Shown piece after piece: positions 21,372 to 32,302 of a DNA stretch of 64,000 nucleotides. Numbering within the stretch: the first letter of the stretch is position 1; every line of letters starts with the position of its first letter. A program made the translations under genes and the position numbers. The notes beneath the pieces were generated by a model. The model did not search any database and was not told the origin of the DNA. It saw only the letters and a program-made list of their open reading frames with translations. The stretch is from Gamarada debralockiae (lineage: Eukaryota; Ascomycota; Leotiomycetes; Helotiales; Hyphodiscaceae), in assembly GCA_002803225.1 (NCBI GenBank), contig NXFV01000285.1, forward strand, positions 1 to 64,000. Reading direction: 5' to 3'.

Positions 21372-23876
21372 ATGTTGGATATTATACGTGACTCGGCTTT
21401 TGGGCAGATCATCCGTTTGGTTACTCGCCGCAGAGTGTTTTTATATCCTGAAGAGAAGCCAGATTTCGAAGCCGACAGGTGCTATAGCGCATCTCTGACA
21501 GTACCTCAACCTCAAATCGAAAACTCGAGCACGTTCGACGGGCCAATTCCCACATTACATACAGAAGAGTTGAGGGACATTTCAGGTTCTCTCAGTAAGT
21601 TTGAATTCAGAAATCATCAAGTTTGGAAGTTCTAATATGCGAGTGTATAGAAGATGAAGAGGCTGGCAGCATTGAGAAGAAGTCTGAGAAAGACGATTCT
21701 TCTTCAGTTATGCTGAATGTGGGTCAGAGTCGTGCCCCAGTTGTTCAGCGTAAGTTCGCACCCTTCCACGCCATGTCTACTGTTTACTAGCTTTGTTGGT
21801 GCAACAGGAGGTGGTGATGAAGCACTGTTTGAGAAGTCCGAAGAAAACAATGATCCTTCAGCATTTTCTAGCTCCGATTCAAGGATTGTCAGCCAATTTC
21901 AGCGTGAGCTTCACTCAACCTAGAGCACATGTATTGATGACTAACATCCGGACAATTTAGGAGACGTGGAGGTAGGCAGGCTTGAAAGACCTCAGTCACG
22001 GCCAATTGCTGCTGCCAGAATAGACGCTGGCACGATCTTAGTGGACTGGTATACCACTGATGATCCGGCAAATCCACAAAATTGGTCACCTAGGAAGAAG
22101 TTCTTTGTGGCTCTGCAAATTAATCTTTATACCTTTGCAGTGTACACATCCTCATCAATCTATGTCAACAGCGAATCGTAAGTCGTCATGTTTTGAAGAA
22201 CCTCCCATGTAAGACACTGAGAACCATCTAGGGGAGTCATGAAACATTTTGGTGTGGGTGCACCCAAAGCGTCACTCGGGTTGGGGATGTATGTCTTAGG
22301 ATGTGAGTTTCATTTTTCCCAGTAAAGGCTGTCACTAAGTATGACAGATGGGCTTGGTCCTCTGCTTTGGTCTCCAATGTCAGAGATCCCTAGTTTCGGA
22401 CGCAATGTGCCATACGTAGCCACCTTCGCTATCTATATAATCCTATGTGTCCCAACAGCTTTAGTGAATAATTTCGGAGGCCTCCTCTTCCTCAGATTCC
22501 TGACTGGATTCTTTGGTAGCCCTTGCCTTGCCAATGGGGCTGCATCTATGCAAGACATAGTAACTCCTCCTACTTGTACATCTACATAAGTAGAATGATT
22601 GACAGTTTTTAGTATTCAGAGCTGTACCTGCCATATGCAATTGCACTCTGGGCAGCCAGTATATCACCCCAGCTACGTTGATCAAAGGATACAAAGCTGA
22701 TCTCCTTCAGCCACATTCCTGGGCCCATCAATTGGGCCACTATTATCTGGGTTTTCTGTTGCTGCAGAAGGGCAAGTCACTTTTCCTTCACTGACCATCC
22801 AACATTCTCTAGCTAACCGTATCCAAGCTGGCGGTGGTCTCTGTGGGAAATCCTCTGGTTCTCCGCCCCGGTGTTCATTCTCTGGTTTTTCTTCCTTCCC
22901 GAAACGAATCCCGACGCTATTCTCTTGTCCCGTGCCTGTCGCCTGCGGAAGCTATGCTCCAACCCCAACATCCAGTCTTCATCTAGAACCAAACGCCACC
23001 ATCTCACTGCCCGCGCCGTCTTCTTCGATGCCATCATCAAACCCTTCGAAATCATGTTCCTAGACCCCGCTATACTCTTCACAAACATATACACAGCACT
23101 CATCTACGGGATTTATTACAGTTTCTTCGAAGCGTTTCCGCTAGTATACGGGCCGTTGTATAGGTTTAACATGGGTGTTCAGAGCATCGCCTTTGTGACG
23201 GTTGTGGTTGGAGTTTTAGTTACTGGATCGATGTTCTTCGCGTTGTTGTATTGGGTTGTCGTCCCTGAGATGAAAAAGAATGGGATGGGGAAACAGGAAG
23301 ACGTTTTAAAGCCTTCGCTAATTGCTAGCTTTGGGCCTCCTATAGGGCTGTTCTTATTCGGTGGGTTGGTTTAGTTTCACTTATTGCTGTTTTGTCAAGG
23401 GGAAAAAGTACTGATGAAAGTATTAGGTTGGACGGCTAATTCGCACGTGAATTATATGGCGAGCATTGTTGGTATCGGGATTTACGCGGGCTCAGTAAGT
23501 TCTGACGGCATCCCTAGTTTTGGATCACGAAGGAACTGACATGACGTGACAGTGCTTTATCGTCGTTCTCGGGATATTTTCCTACATCCCCATGTCATAC
23601 CCCCCATACTCAGCCTCGCTCTTCGCTAGCAATGATTTCTGTCGCTCTGCGATGGCTTTTGGCGCAATTCTGTTCAGCAGACCTATGTATATCAACCTTG
23701 GTATTGGACAGGGGTCCAGCTTGCTTGCTGGATTGAGCGTGCTTGGTATTGTAAGTTATTGATGTTGGGTTAGCAGGTGATACTGAAAGTTGACTGATGT
23801 GCCGTAGATTGGGGTATGGATCTTGCACTTTTATGGAGAGAGTCTCAGAAAGAGGTCAAAATTTGCGTTGAATTAA
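21372..23876 (+). CDS. MFS multidrug transporter, DHA1/FLR1-like
   Basis: Twelve exons restore a 630-aa frame: 21372-21594, 21651-21749, 21808-21903, 21961-22177, 22232-22302, 22348-22559, 22613-22658, 22711-22771, 22828-23360, 23427-23494, 23553-23750 and 23808-23876. The start MLDIIRDSAFGQIIRLVTRR with YPEEKPDF is the usual opening of FLR1/benomyl-resistance-type transporters. A long Ser/Glu-rich cytosolic N-terminus precedes DPANPQNWS. Membrane core: LGLGMYVLGYGLGPLLWSPM (motif-A-like region), FLRFLTGFFGSP, LGPSIGPLLSGF (motif-C-like) and WRWSLWEILW. The central loop PFEIMFLDPAILF and the last six helices follow. Intron 22772-22827 has a GC donor (GCAAGT). All intron phases agree, so the gene is probably functional: plasma-membrane drug:H+ antiport by family. 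The substrate cannot be told. Confidence 0.88.
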
Positions 23877-24730
23877 GAGATGGAGGCATGGGGAAGACAG
23901 AGAACCGGAACCTAATAGCGCATAGGCCTCAAGAAGAGTATAATAGTATTTATACTAAGACAAGAGAAAACTAAGCTAAGTAGAGAAGAAGAATTCTAGA
24001 AAGAGCTTAAGCTTATATATGGGACTCTACTAAGCTATACTAGGCTAGCTATAATAGTACTAAGATTGAATCTAGAACTATACTAATACTAAGCCCTGGC
24101 TTAAAAAATGCATCTTCTGTGATAGCCCGGAAGGAATTGATACCTGAAATCTAAGGCGCAGCATAATGGTCTTTGCAATTGTAAGAACCTCGCTTAGATC
24201 ATGTGTACTCGGGATTTTCCTGTAATCACGCGAGGGCTGGGGCCGTCACACTAGGCCATCCTTCTCTCTATATAGCTTAATATACTCGCCTACCTCAAGT
24301 TCACACATATTCTCTCTTCCTTCGCCGAGTACTCCTTAGCTCTATAAGAGTTAAGAAGGAAAGCAAGGCGGGTTCTCTCTATGTTCGGGCTCAAAATGGA
24401 TAATTCCGTCTTCAGAAAGACCAGACGCGGCTAACTGCATTTAAACCGCAATTTATCTTTCGAACATTTTGCTCTCCCCAAGCATTTCGTAAAGGGATGA
24501 AAATGTTCCAAGAAATTACAAACTAATGCTGAAAGTGCAACTGAATTGACACAGAGAACTTCGCCGGGGAACTTGAATGCCGAATCCTCCTCACTTGAAG
24601 CTTGATTCGGTGACTTCTGACGTGTTAAATTCGAAGCCTTATAACAGGATTCTCCATCCCAATCAACCCCGAACACCTCGTCCTCCTTTTGTCTCTCTCA
24701 GATAAACATCTTCAGCCTCCGCCCACCTCC
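23877..24730. other. AT-rich downstream region
   Basis: 23,930-24,110 is strongly AT-rich with repeated CTA/TAG/ATACTA words. This could be an RIP-degraded transposon relic. No coding signal. Confidence 0.4.
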
Positions 24731-25125
24731 CTCAAAACCACTCCATCGCCTCCATCGCCATATACATATCCCTCCAAATCACAAAATCAGCCATATCCTC
24801 TCTCAACGTCTGAATCACTCTCTCCATTCCACTACTCATTCTATGACGCCAAGGCATTTCCTTCCAAGGCGCTCTCTCGCAGCTCACATGTAATGATTCG
24901 ATAGAATGTCGCGTTGTGTTTTTATTTGGCGAATTCCCACTGCATCGGCAGTTCGACGAAGAGGTTACTGTTGTGGAGGATTTCAGGTATGACGTCGAGG
25001 ATGAATGAGAAGTTGTGTCGCGCATGGTGGAGTCCGGTCAGGATGGAGCGCTTAAGGACGGTGGGTGGGCCTTCGACGAAGGAGGTTGCCCCTAGCGGGA
25101 TTTGGCGAAGGTTTGTTGTTTATTG
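24731..25125 (-). pseudogene. decayed protein fragment, unknown family
   Basis: Leftward from about 25110, one frame reads SFVEGPPTVLKRSILTGL, HHARHNFSFILDVIPEILH and NLFVELPMQWEFAK before a stop. A second frame continues with PWKEMPWRHRM and FVIWRDMYMAMEAMEW. Both have natural protein composition, and together they look like the end of one gene broken by a frameshift. Family not recognised. Confidence 0.3.
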
Positions 25126-25339
25126 AGAAGGCCGAATCGAGAGGGTTGGTGGTGAATCTAGGAAAGGTTGAAGAGTGAACACCATGTGAACAGACATAGA
25201 AGACAATGGAAAAGGAAACGGCTCAGCTAATGCACACGACGGTGAATCGATCTTTCACCTTCGAAAAAATTCACCCTCCCAAGAGAAGAAACGTGGGGAA
25301 AACATGGACATAAGGGGTGACCTCCTCACCTTCCCATCC

Positions 25340-26240
25340 TCCCCCAACCACAGCATGGGCCAAAACAGTACCACAAAACCACATACATCCAAAATCTCCG
25401 TCCGTCGTCTCCAAATGCCATCAACCCAAGCAACGACGCCGAGGCTTCAGGCGAGGTGATACGACGAAATCCCTTCTTTGCAAGACCATCACGATCTCTC
25501 CACTCAAACGCAATGTTTTCCTCAACCCCAGCTTTACCTCTTCAACCACGGGCCCTCTATCCCAACGGACCGCCCTTCGAGCCCATCCTCACAACTCTAA
25601 TTCGCCACCTCCACCTCGCCGCACCATCCTCTACGGCTCATCACCCATCCGTCCCGCCAAGCCCGCGATCTTCGCCTCCTTATACAAGAGCTTTGGTCCA
25701 CGCCAAGCGTTCTACGATTAGACATGTGTTGCGCAACATGCATGGATCAAGACATCAAGAACAATCGTCATGTCGCAGACAACCTGTATGACAAGCTAGA
25801 GAAGTCGAAGAAGGCGAGAGGGAGTTGAAGGAGTGGAATTGGACGGATGAGACAAAACTGATGATGGTTGGTGAGGGATTTGGTTGATTGAGGAGAACTC
25901 ATAAGGTGCGTCGGAGAAAGAGTTCTTGTGGGATGGGACACTGGAAGAACGTGGAGCCTGAAATACCGGAGTTGGACTGTCAGTTGGCGGAGGGTGTTAG
26001 ATGCGGTAAGTTTTGATTTCGAGGGGTGAGGGTGGGAGTGCTGACGATATTAGAGTTTCCTCCTTTGGGGAGGGCAGCTGGAGGGTGGCGAGATGAGTGG
26101 AGGCAATCCTTCAGGAGCGGATGGAAAAGCAAGCTACGGAAAACAAAGACTGATACTTGGATTCCTGCATTGTGTGCTGAGAATATGGGAGAGCTGCTAT
26201 TGAGCGTTTCGATGGGATTCGAGGTTGGGATAAGTAGTTG
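25340..26240 (+). pseudogene. decayed coding region, unknown family
   Basis: The + strand carries protein-like pieces in changing frames: MGQNSTTKPHTSKISVRRL at the start, a Pro/Ser-rich segment, LRLDMCCATCMDQDIKNN with DNLYDKLEKSKKARGELKEW (about 25,710-25,850), and KLRKTKTDTWIPALCAENMG near 26,130-26,190. The lesions are unresolved and no domain is recognised. Confidence 0.3.
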
Positions 26241-26466
26241 AGCATGGCCTTTGAGATTTGACTTATAGCTTGAGAGCATTCACTGAGAACACGCCGCAGG
26301 AGATTTTTCCAGGTCAAATAGATGGCAGCTTTCCCTCTGGTCGAATCGTAAATGTGAGGGTGACAACTGGTCAGTCCATGCGAATGTACCTTGCACATCG
26401 CTGGGCTAGGACAGATACTTATCATTACTTTCCGATATATGCTATCATCTAATTCTTCATTCTCAT

Positions 26467-27336
26467 CTACTCCTCTTCCCCATCTCCATCCTCATCCTCA
26501 TCGCCCTGCCTCAGCACCGCCCTTTCAATACACCTCAACGTAGCCCTCAACGGCAACCCCACAACATTATCACTCGCCCCGTCAATCCTCTCTACCAACA
26601 AACTGCCCAGACCCTGCAACCCATAACCCCCCGCCTTATCCACGCCCTCCCTCGTCTTTACATACGCCTCAATCAAATCATCCCCCGCCCCCTCGTCAAA
26701 GAAAACCTTCGTCTCCTCCACCACCGTCTCCGCATTATATCCCGGAAACCTCGCATCCTCCCTCGGCGCAATAACCGCTACCGCCGTGAACACTTTGTGG
26801 ATTTTCTGATCTCGGAGCAGTTTTAACATGCGAATGTGATCGGCTTGGGAACGGGGCTTTTCTAGGATGAGACCTGACGAGGTGACGATTATGGTGTCGG
26901 CGCCGATTACAAGGGAGGGGTCGGGGATGGGTACTGAGGCGGGATTTTGGGTGAGCGTTATTTTGTAGACATCAAGGGCTTTTTGGAGGGCGGTTTGGAG
27001 GACGTATTCGAAGGGTCCTAGTTCTTCTTTGGAGAGGTTTTCGGGTTTGGTGGACGGGAGGATCTCAAAATTGAGCCCTATCTGTTTCCTTTCATTAGTT
27101 TTGAGCAATTGGACCAAAGAGGGGGGACATACTGTTGACAAGATCTGTTTCCGTCTCGGACTCGCAGAAGCAAGAATCACTCTCTTCCCACGTAATTGAT
27201 TCAAAACCGGTACATCAAGCGGAAACGGCCCTCTAGGTATTGGCTTCTCTTGTGCTGCTCCCGCAGGTCGGCTTGGAAGCGCACCATGTTGGATTGCCGC
27301 ATCCTCGTAAGTAGGTGGTGGCTTTGCGTCTGCCAT
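26467..27336 (-). CDS. Maf-like nucleoside triphosphate pyrophosphatase
   Basis: Maf/ASFMT family: hydrolyses non-canonical or methylated nucleoside triphosphates to monophosphate and pyrophosphate (house-cleaning role, cytosolic). ATG at 27336 (MADAKPPPTYEDAA); the longer frame upstream begins with TTG. Motifs in order: ILASASPRRKQIL (substrate-binding SxSPRR), GADTIIV (catalytic Asp), EKPRSQADHIRML, VFTAVAVI, DKAGGYGLQGLGSLLVERI and NVVGLPL. An acidic tail ends the protein. A 51-nt intron (27132 to 27082; GTATGT, ACTAAT, AACAG) has no stop and a length divisible by three. Spliced, it joins ILST to IGLNFEILPS, as expected for Maf, giving 272 aa. Divergent from the bHLH gene, sharing a ~345-bp promoter region. 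Confidence 0.93.
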   Translation of the reverse strand: MADAKPPPTYEDAAIQHGALPSRPAGAAQEKPIPRGPFPLDVPVLNQLRGKRVILASASPRRKQILSTVCPPSLVQLLKTNERKQIGLNFEILPSTKPENLSKEELGPFEYVLQTALQKALDVYKITLTQNPASVPIPDPSLVIGADTIIVTSSGLILEKPRSQADHIRMLKLLRDQKIHKVFTAVAVIAPREDARFPGYNAETVVEETKVFFDEGAGDDLIEAYVKTREGVDKAGGYGLQGLGSLLVERIDGASDNVVGLPLRATLRCIERAVLRQGDEDEDGDGEEE

Positions 27337-27681
27337 TTCGTTAAGTGACTCGTTGGAGTTCAAGTGATGTAAATATTTAGTGGCTGATTTGGCGACAAGG
27401 CTGAACAGCGCTTATCCCAAAGCATCAAGGCCCGTCGTCCTGCATTTCGGCGGCAATTTTTTAAGCCTTGTCACCCGGCATGTGATAGCAGTGACCGACC
27501 CGCGCCAGTTGTTCGGCTCAGTCAACAAGCATTTCACGAGCATGAAGAGAGATGAACGTGACGCCGAGCTTTGGTCTACAGCCTAATTAGATAGCGAAAC
27601 GCCTCGGCGAACGAGAAAGTATAAATGAAGAAAGAAAAACGCTCGGAGGAGGAGGAGGATAGGATCGAAGTCAAGCCCAAC
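27337..27681. promoter_or_regulatory. divergent promoter region, Maf gene / bHLH gene
   Basis: Short spacer between two divergent ATGs. An upstream in-frame ATG at 27625 could extend the bHLH protein by 19 residues. No specific operator is assigned. Confidence 0.45.
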
Positions 27682-28071
27682 ATGTCTACGAGTCCTGCGC
27701 GTGAAGGTTCTGCGAATGCTGGGTCTAGCAATGGCAATTTGGATGAGAAGCCTAGGTTAAGTGAGCATGAGAAGAAAGCTAATCATATTGCTTCTGGTAT
27801 GTTCTCTACTCCCATCTGATTTTCAAATTTGTTTTATCCCGCCAGAACCTGACAAGTAGGGTCAACAGAACAAAAGCGCCGACAAGCAATCCGCGAAGGC
27901 TTCGATCGACTCACCGAACTCGTACCGGGGCTAGAAGGGCAAGGGAGGAGTGAGAGCGTGGTGCTGAAGAAAACGGTGGATTATATGCGCGGGCAGTTGG
28001 CGGAGAGAAGGAGGTTGGTGGGGCAGATTGAGGAGGCGGGCGGTCATGTTGAGGATGGGATGAGGAGATAG
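27682..28071 (+). CDS. small bHLH transcription factor, Ino4-like
   Basis: Two exons, 27682-27796 and 27869-28071 (intron GTATGT...AACAG), give 105 aa. The basic region and helix 1 read EHEKKANHIASEQKRRQAIREGF. The Glu and Arg residues (..H..SE..RR) match E-box-contacting positions of fungal bHLH proteins. Helix 2 is SESVVLKKTVDYMRGQLAERRRLV. The exon junction lies inside the basic region. Size and basic region resemble yeast Ino4, which pairs with Ino2 to activate phospholipid synthesis genes. In filamentous fungi the partner and targets are uncertain, so the role is inferred. The stop codon lies ~365 bp from the convergent ThrRS stop. Confidence 0.85.
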
Positions 28072-28435
28072 GGCTTATGGACGTTGGGATGGGAAAGAAG
28101 TCGATAGGTGATTGAACTAGCTGTGGATTTGGGGGTTGGGTAGAGGTATGGATACTGGAACGCTCACTGGGTGTAGGATTATGGAGGGAATGGTATGGAG
28201 TTGGGCTGGGAGAAACTGATTATGGCGTCCGGGACTCTGAAAAGGATCAAGTATGAATATGCGTGGAAAGATTGTACTTCCGCGGCATCCATGTACATAT
28301 GGTCCTTGGGCTGTTTTGTGGTATTGAAAGCGTGATGCTCCATACCGATGGCTTCCAGAAGCCATCCTGAGCCCCCCTGAATGAAGTCCTCATTATTATA
28401 CCATTTTTCTTCTATCGTACACTGGGGTGGGGCAT
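28072..28435. other. convergent 3' flanks of bHLH and ThrRS genes
   Basis: No gene. Presumed polyadenylation signals of both neighbours. Confidence 0.4.
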
Positions 28436-30178
28436 TTATATATACTGGTTATCCATCGCTATGAAGAGGGACCATAAGCCACGCTTAGAAAAGGAAAGAT
28501 CTTTCAGCTGCTTGGATTCAAGTTTGGGATGCTTCTCATATACCGTAGGCTCATCAGGTTCCCTGTTCACCAAAGTCTCAAAACCTTCCACTCCTCTTTC
28601 ACCCTCCATTGGTTTGCTTTCATGTATCGACGCCGTATCAGCAATCGAACCCGCAGTCATTTGCATCCAACCATGAGGATCCGGAATCCCAGAAAGATCC
28701 ACACTGACATCTCCCTTCTCAACATTTTTCCGACCAACCACTATGATGACACTGTATCGCTTTCTCTTTGCCTCCGAAATCTTCTTGTTGAGCGATCTCG
28801 CGCTATCGTCTAGTTCAACTGCAAAGTTATGCGCACTTACAGGCGCAGCCCACGGCAGACCGTCAGGGGTGGGAACTTTAGGGCCTCTTCCATTTTTTGC
28901 CCCGACTCGAATTGTTGGCGACGGTGAGTCGTACTTAATATAGGAAAGAACGGATCTGGCGTAGTCTAAAACTGGTTCTTCATCATTGACTGTGAGAATG
29001 ATGGCTTGGCGAGGATTAAGCCAAAAGGGATATTTGCCGTTGTAGTGTTCGATGAGGAGGGCCATTAACCGCTCGACGGACCCAAGGACAGCTCGATGAA
29101 TAAGCACCGGGGTGATGGGCCCTGATACGGCCAGAAGCTCAGGATCCATCGTAGTCTCTCCCTTCTTTTCGAGCTCGGGAGCAGGGGCTTGATATTCCAG
29201 CTCAAAGCGTTTCGGTAGTTGAAAGTCGAGTTGGATCGTCGCCGTCTGATGCTCTTTTCCGTCCGAGTCCTTCAAGATTATATCAATCTTCGGCCCATAG
29301 AAAGCACCATCTCCCTCATTGATTGTCCAGATTTGCCCACTCTCATCAAGCGACTTCTTCAGAGCAGCCTCCGCACTATCCCATTCCTCGATCGTCCCGA
29401 TGTAGGAATCCTTCGGTCGCGTTGACAATGTTAATCTATATGGCCCTAATCCCAACGTCTGATAAACCATCCTAACAAACTCCAGCGTCTTCGAAATCTC
29501 CTCTCCAATCTGGCTCGGCCGACAGAAAATATGTCCATCATCCTGATGAAACCTCCTCACCCTTGTCAACCCACTCAGAGACCCCGAATTCTCATTCCGA
29601 TGCAACGGGCTAAAATCCGCGTACCGAACCGGCATCTCCCTATAACTCCTCTGCTTCGAAGCAAATATCAAACAATGTCCAGGACAATTCATAGGCTTGA
29701 GCCCATATTCCTCATCTTCATGAATCTCCTTGCCTTCCGTCTGCCCCGTCGCTCCCCGCCCTGTCACCGAATACATATCGTCTTTATAGTTCTCCCAATG
29801 TCCTGACTTCTCCCATAATGACTTCTTGTATATCGTAGGCGTGATGACTTCCTGGAACCCGAAATGGCTGTATTGTGCGCGCAGGAAATTTGTGAGTTTA
29901 TTGAACATGCGCGCGCCATTGGGTTCAAATAAAGGTGAACCGGGACTGTAAATCGAGTTCGTGAAAAGTTCTTGCTCGATAGCTAGCTGTCGGTGATCAG
30001 CTGGAGGAGTAGGAGGATTCGTAACTGCTTTTGCTGTGCCGATTGGACCATAGTTTTGGACGTCGCAGGCTGAACAGTAGCCATTACGGATGACCTGTGC
30101 TCTTCGCGCACGTCGATAGATGCCATGTGATGTTCTTGAACCGTTCAGCAGTGGTCGTAGAGCTCTCGAGGAGCGCAT
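28436..30178 (-). CDS. MST1: threonyl-tRNA synthetase, mitochondrial
   Basis: Intronless 580-aa frame from ATG 30178. The Arg-rich, acid-poor N-terminus (MRSSRALRPLLNGSRTSHG) looks like a mitochondrial targeting sequence. Class II synthetase core: motif-1 region LFEPNGARMFNKLTNFLRAQ; MNCPGHCLIF with zinc-ligand Cys and His; motif 2 RNENSGSLSGLTRVRRFHQD; DGAFYGPKIDI; motif 3 GSVERLMALLIEHY. The anticodon-binding domain follows (PFWLNPRQAIILTV to YSVIIVVGRKNVEKG). There is no TGS or editing domain at the N-terminus, as in yeast Mst1. Its job is charging mitochondrial tRNA-Thr. A C-terminal extension of ~75 residues after the GWMQM block is less conserved. Confidence 0.95.
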   Translation of the reverse strand: MRSSRALRPLLNGSRTSHGIYRRARRAQVIRNGYCSACDVQNYGPIGTAKAVTNPPTPPADHRQLAIEQELFTNSIYSPGSPLFEPNGARMFNKLTNFLRAQYSHFGFQEVITPTIYKKSLWEKSGHWENYKDDMYSVTGRGATGQTEGKEIHEDEEYGLKPMNCPGHCLIFASKQRSYREMPVRYADFSPLHRNENSGSLSGLTRVRRFHQDDGHIFCRPSQIGEEISKTLEFVRMVYQTLGLGPYRLTLSTRPKDSYIGTIEEWDSAEAALKKSLDESGQIWTINEGDGAFYGPKIDIILKDSDGKEHQTATIQLDFQLPKRFELEYQAPAPELEKKGETTMDPELLAVSGPITPVLIHRAVLGSVERLMALLIEHYNGKYPFWLNPRQAIILTVNDEEPVLDYARSVLSYIKYDSPSPTIRVGAKNGRGPKVPTPDGLPWAAPVSAHNFAVELDDSARSLNKKISEAKRKRYSVIIVVGRKNVEKGDVSVDLSGIPDPHGWMQMTAGSIADTASIHESKPMEGERGVEGFETLVNREPDEPTVYEKHPKLESKQLKDLSFSKRGLWSLFIAMDNQYI

Positions 30179-30565
30179 TGCGGCTGTGTGGAGCTGCTGA
30201 TGTTGAATTTAATGAAGATGGCGCGAATCATCACGGGAGCGGGCAGGGATGGTGACCTTGATCCCTGCAAGTTTCATGCCAGCCTCTCAGCAAGGCGGCG
30301 ACAACGGATCATCCGCCAACGTCATGGAGAGCAGACGAATGACTTGGATTTCGATTTTGTCTGGTTTAATAAATATCTCTTGATGGTACTTATATTTCCC
30401 TTGAATTCTCTTTCTCTCATAAATACCCTAGAGGATTTAAATCTAGTTTCCTGTTGTTGCTGAATTACTAAACGCGTATTTTTACGATTTCTGCAGTCAA
30501 CAAAGTTACGCGCCAGCCTCTTTTCCCCTCAGCAACTAACCTACAAAGTATCTTGATCCCTCGAC
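30179..30565. promoter_or_regulatory. divergent promoter region, ThrRS gene / membrane protein gene
   Basis: 387-bp spacer between two divergent start codons; no specific sites assigned. Confidence 0.4.
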
Positions 30566-32302
30566 ATGCCTCCTGGGAAACGGAAATTACGTTTAGAGGA
30601 CTCTTGGGTAGTGGAGGGGGCAGGGGAGGAGCCGGAAAGTCCAGAATATTCACCAAAGGACGATGAAGAGGAGCCGTCGCCATCAAGACATACGCCTAGA
30701 AGACCAACAAGAGCGCCCAACAGGTCTCCCGAACCAGAACTGGTGATGCCATCATTAGATGCATCTTGGGCGGATTCATCAAGCAGAAGTGCGAGATTTC
30801 AAAGAGGAACGCGCTCAGCGGAGAAGGGAGCGCGGAGAAGGGCTGCGAGGCAAAGCGCAAATGATGGAAGTCCAGTGAAACGATCAGGCACAAAGGTCGC
30901 TGCCAACAAAACGTTCACTGCACTATCCGAGTCGAGACCTACATTACCCAGGAAAGTCTCGTCAAATTCATTTCAAGATATTATGGAAGTCTTCCTCGAG
31001 CACGCAGGCATTATGGCAAGCTGGATGCGGGATGTTATGGGCGGCGCCCTCCGAGTTCTGAAGACTCCCATTTCCTACCTTCTTGCGATATGGCTATTGT
31101 TTGGGCTGGGAGTGATTTTGAGAACTCTTGTCACAAATACAGTATACGCATCATTGTCGCCAGTGTGTCGGATTCCTGGGGCGTCACTCTTGAATCTACC
31201 TTTCTGTCCGGTACATCGAGTCGACACAAGCAATGGTCCCCCACCACCCGTTGAGTTCGACCAGTTGATGACGGTCCAGGCTCAATTCGAGGAAGTGTTG
31301 GAGGAGAGTGCTGGGGGCGTGTCTCTGCCAATGGATATGAAACGAGGCGAAGCAAGCATCAGGGACCTACGTCAGTTGGTACGCTATAGTCAATTACACT
31401 CTAAGTAAGTACCCCACCTCAAGAGTCCCTCCTATCTCTATGTTGCTGCAGCTATGACATGTTTGTTTGTCTTGCGTCATTTTCGTCATCATCCTTTACT
31501 CCTTCCTCTGGCTGACCGCTTACGTAGGAATGAACTTGTCCTTGAATTTGATGGATTCATCGAGACTGCACGGATCGCCTCTTACGACCTCCAGAAATTT
31601 AATAGTCATGTTGGCCGAGCGGTAGACAGTGTCATCGCAACTACACGCTGGACAACTCGAGTGCTTGACGGAATTCAGGAGCGCGACGCGTCTCGGGGAT
31701 CGATTAATGCATTCATTAACGACAAAATCCTAGCGCCCTTTCAACCAGTCAAATTCACCGAGGGTATTCTGTTAGACCAGTACATCCAACATACACGATT
31801 GGTGGAAGAGGAGATCCACAAATTAATCAGTGAAGCGCAAGCCATTCTGATGGTGCTCAACAACCTCGAAGACAGACTTGAGGTCATCCATGGCATCGCA
31901 ACGCGAGATGGCATGCACGCCAAAGCGTTGAAGGAGGAAATTCTGTCAGAGCTTTGGACGATGGTGGGTGGGAATAGAGGCAAGCTGAATAAGATGGATC
32001 GACAATTGAATTTGCTGCAACACGTCGGGGTCTATCGAAAAACAGCATACGCTCACGTTTCTGGGACCATCCTTCGTCTTCAGGCTATAGGCGCCGGATT
32101 GGAGGACTTGCGCGAACGTGTTGGAGCTCCAGAGCTATTGCGCGACCGCGCCCATGTCCCTCTCTCTGTGCATATTGAGAATATCCAACTTGGTGTAGAG
32201 AGATTGGAGTCGAGTCGACAAAATGCACGAAAATTGGAGAACGAGCAAATCAAGCAGACATTGGAGCGAGGGCAAATGGAAGGGTCGATGATTGAAGGAT
32301 GA
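30566..32302 (+). CDS. membrane-anchored coiled-coil protein, conserved fungal, function unknown
   Basis: Exons 30566-31404 and 31528-32302 (intron with GTAAGT donor, TACGTAG acceptor) give 537 aa. Residues 1-130 are disordered, rich in Ser/Pro/Arg/Lys (PSRHTPRRPTRAPNRSPEPE), as in nuclear-envelope or chromatin-tethered proteins. A hydrophobic helix, ISYLLAIWLLFGLGVILRTL, lies near 175-195. A following segment with spaced Cys (SPVCRIPGASLLNLPFCPVH) precedes a long helical/coiled-coil domain (about 230-537), possibly lumenal. The layout of basic N-terminus, single helix and coiled coil recalls inner-nuclear-membrane or LINC-type proteins, but no SUN or KASH motif is seen. Localisation is inference only. 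Confidence 0.75.

Noticed and set aside
22613..22770. Possible frameshift/stop in the MFS gene suggesting a pseudogene
   Set aside because: A GTATAT...TTCAG intron (22659-22710) and a GC-AG intron explain the breaks, and all phases agree.
31454..31527. Apparent ATG start of a separate gene at 31454
   Set aside because: The sequence up to 31527 is intron of the 30566-32302 gene; splicing at 31404/31528 gives one continuous protein.
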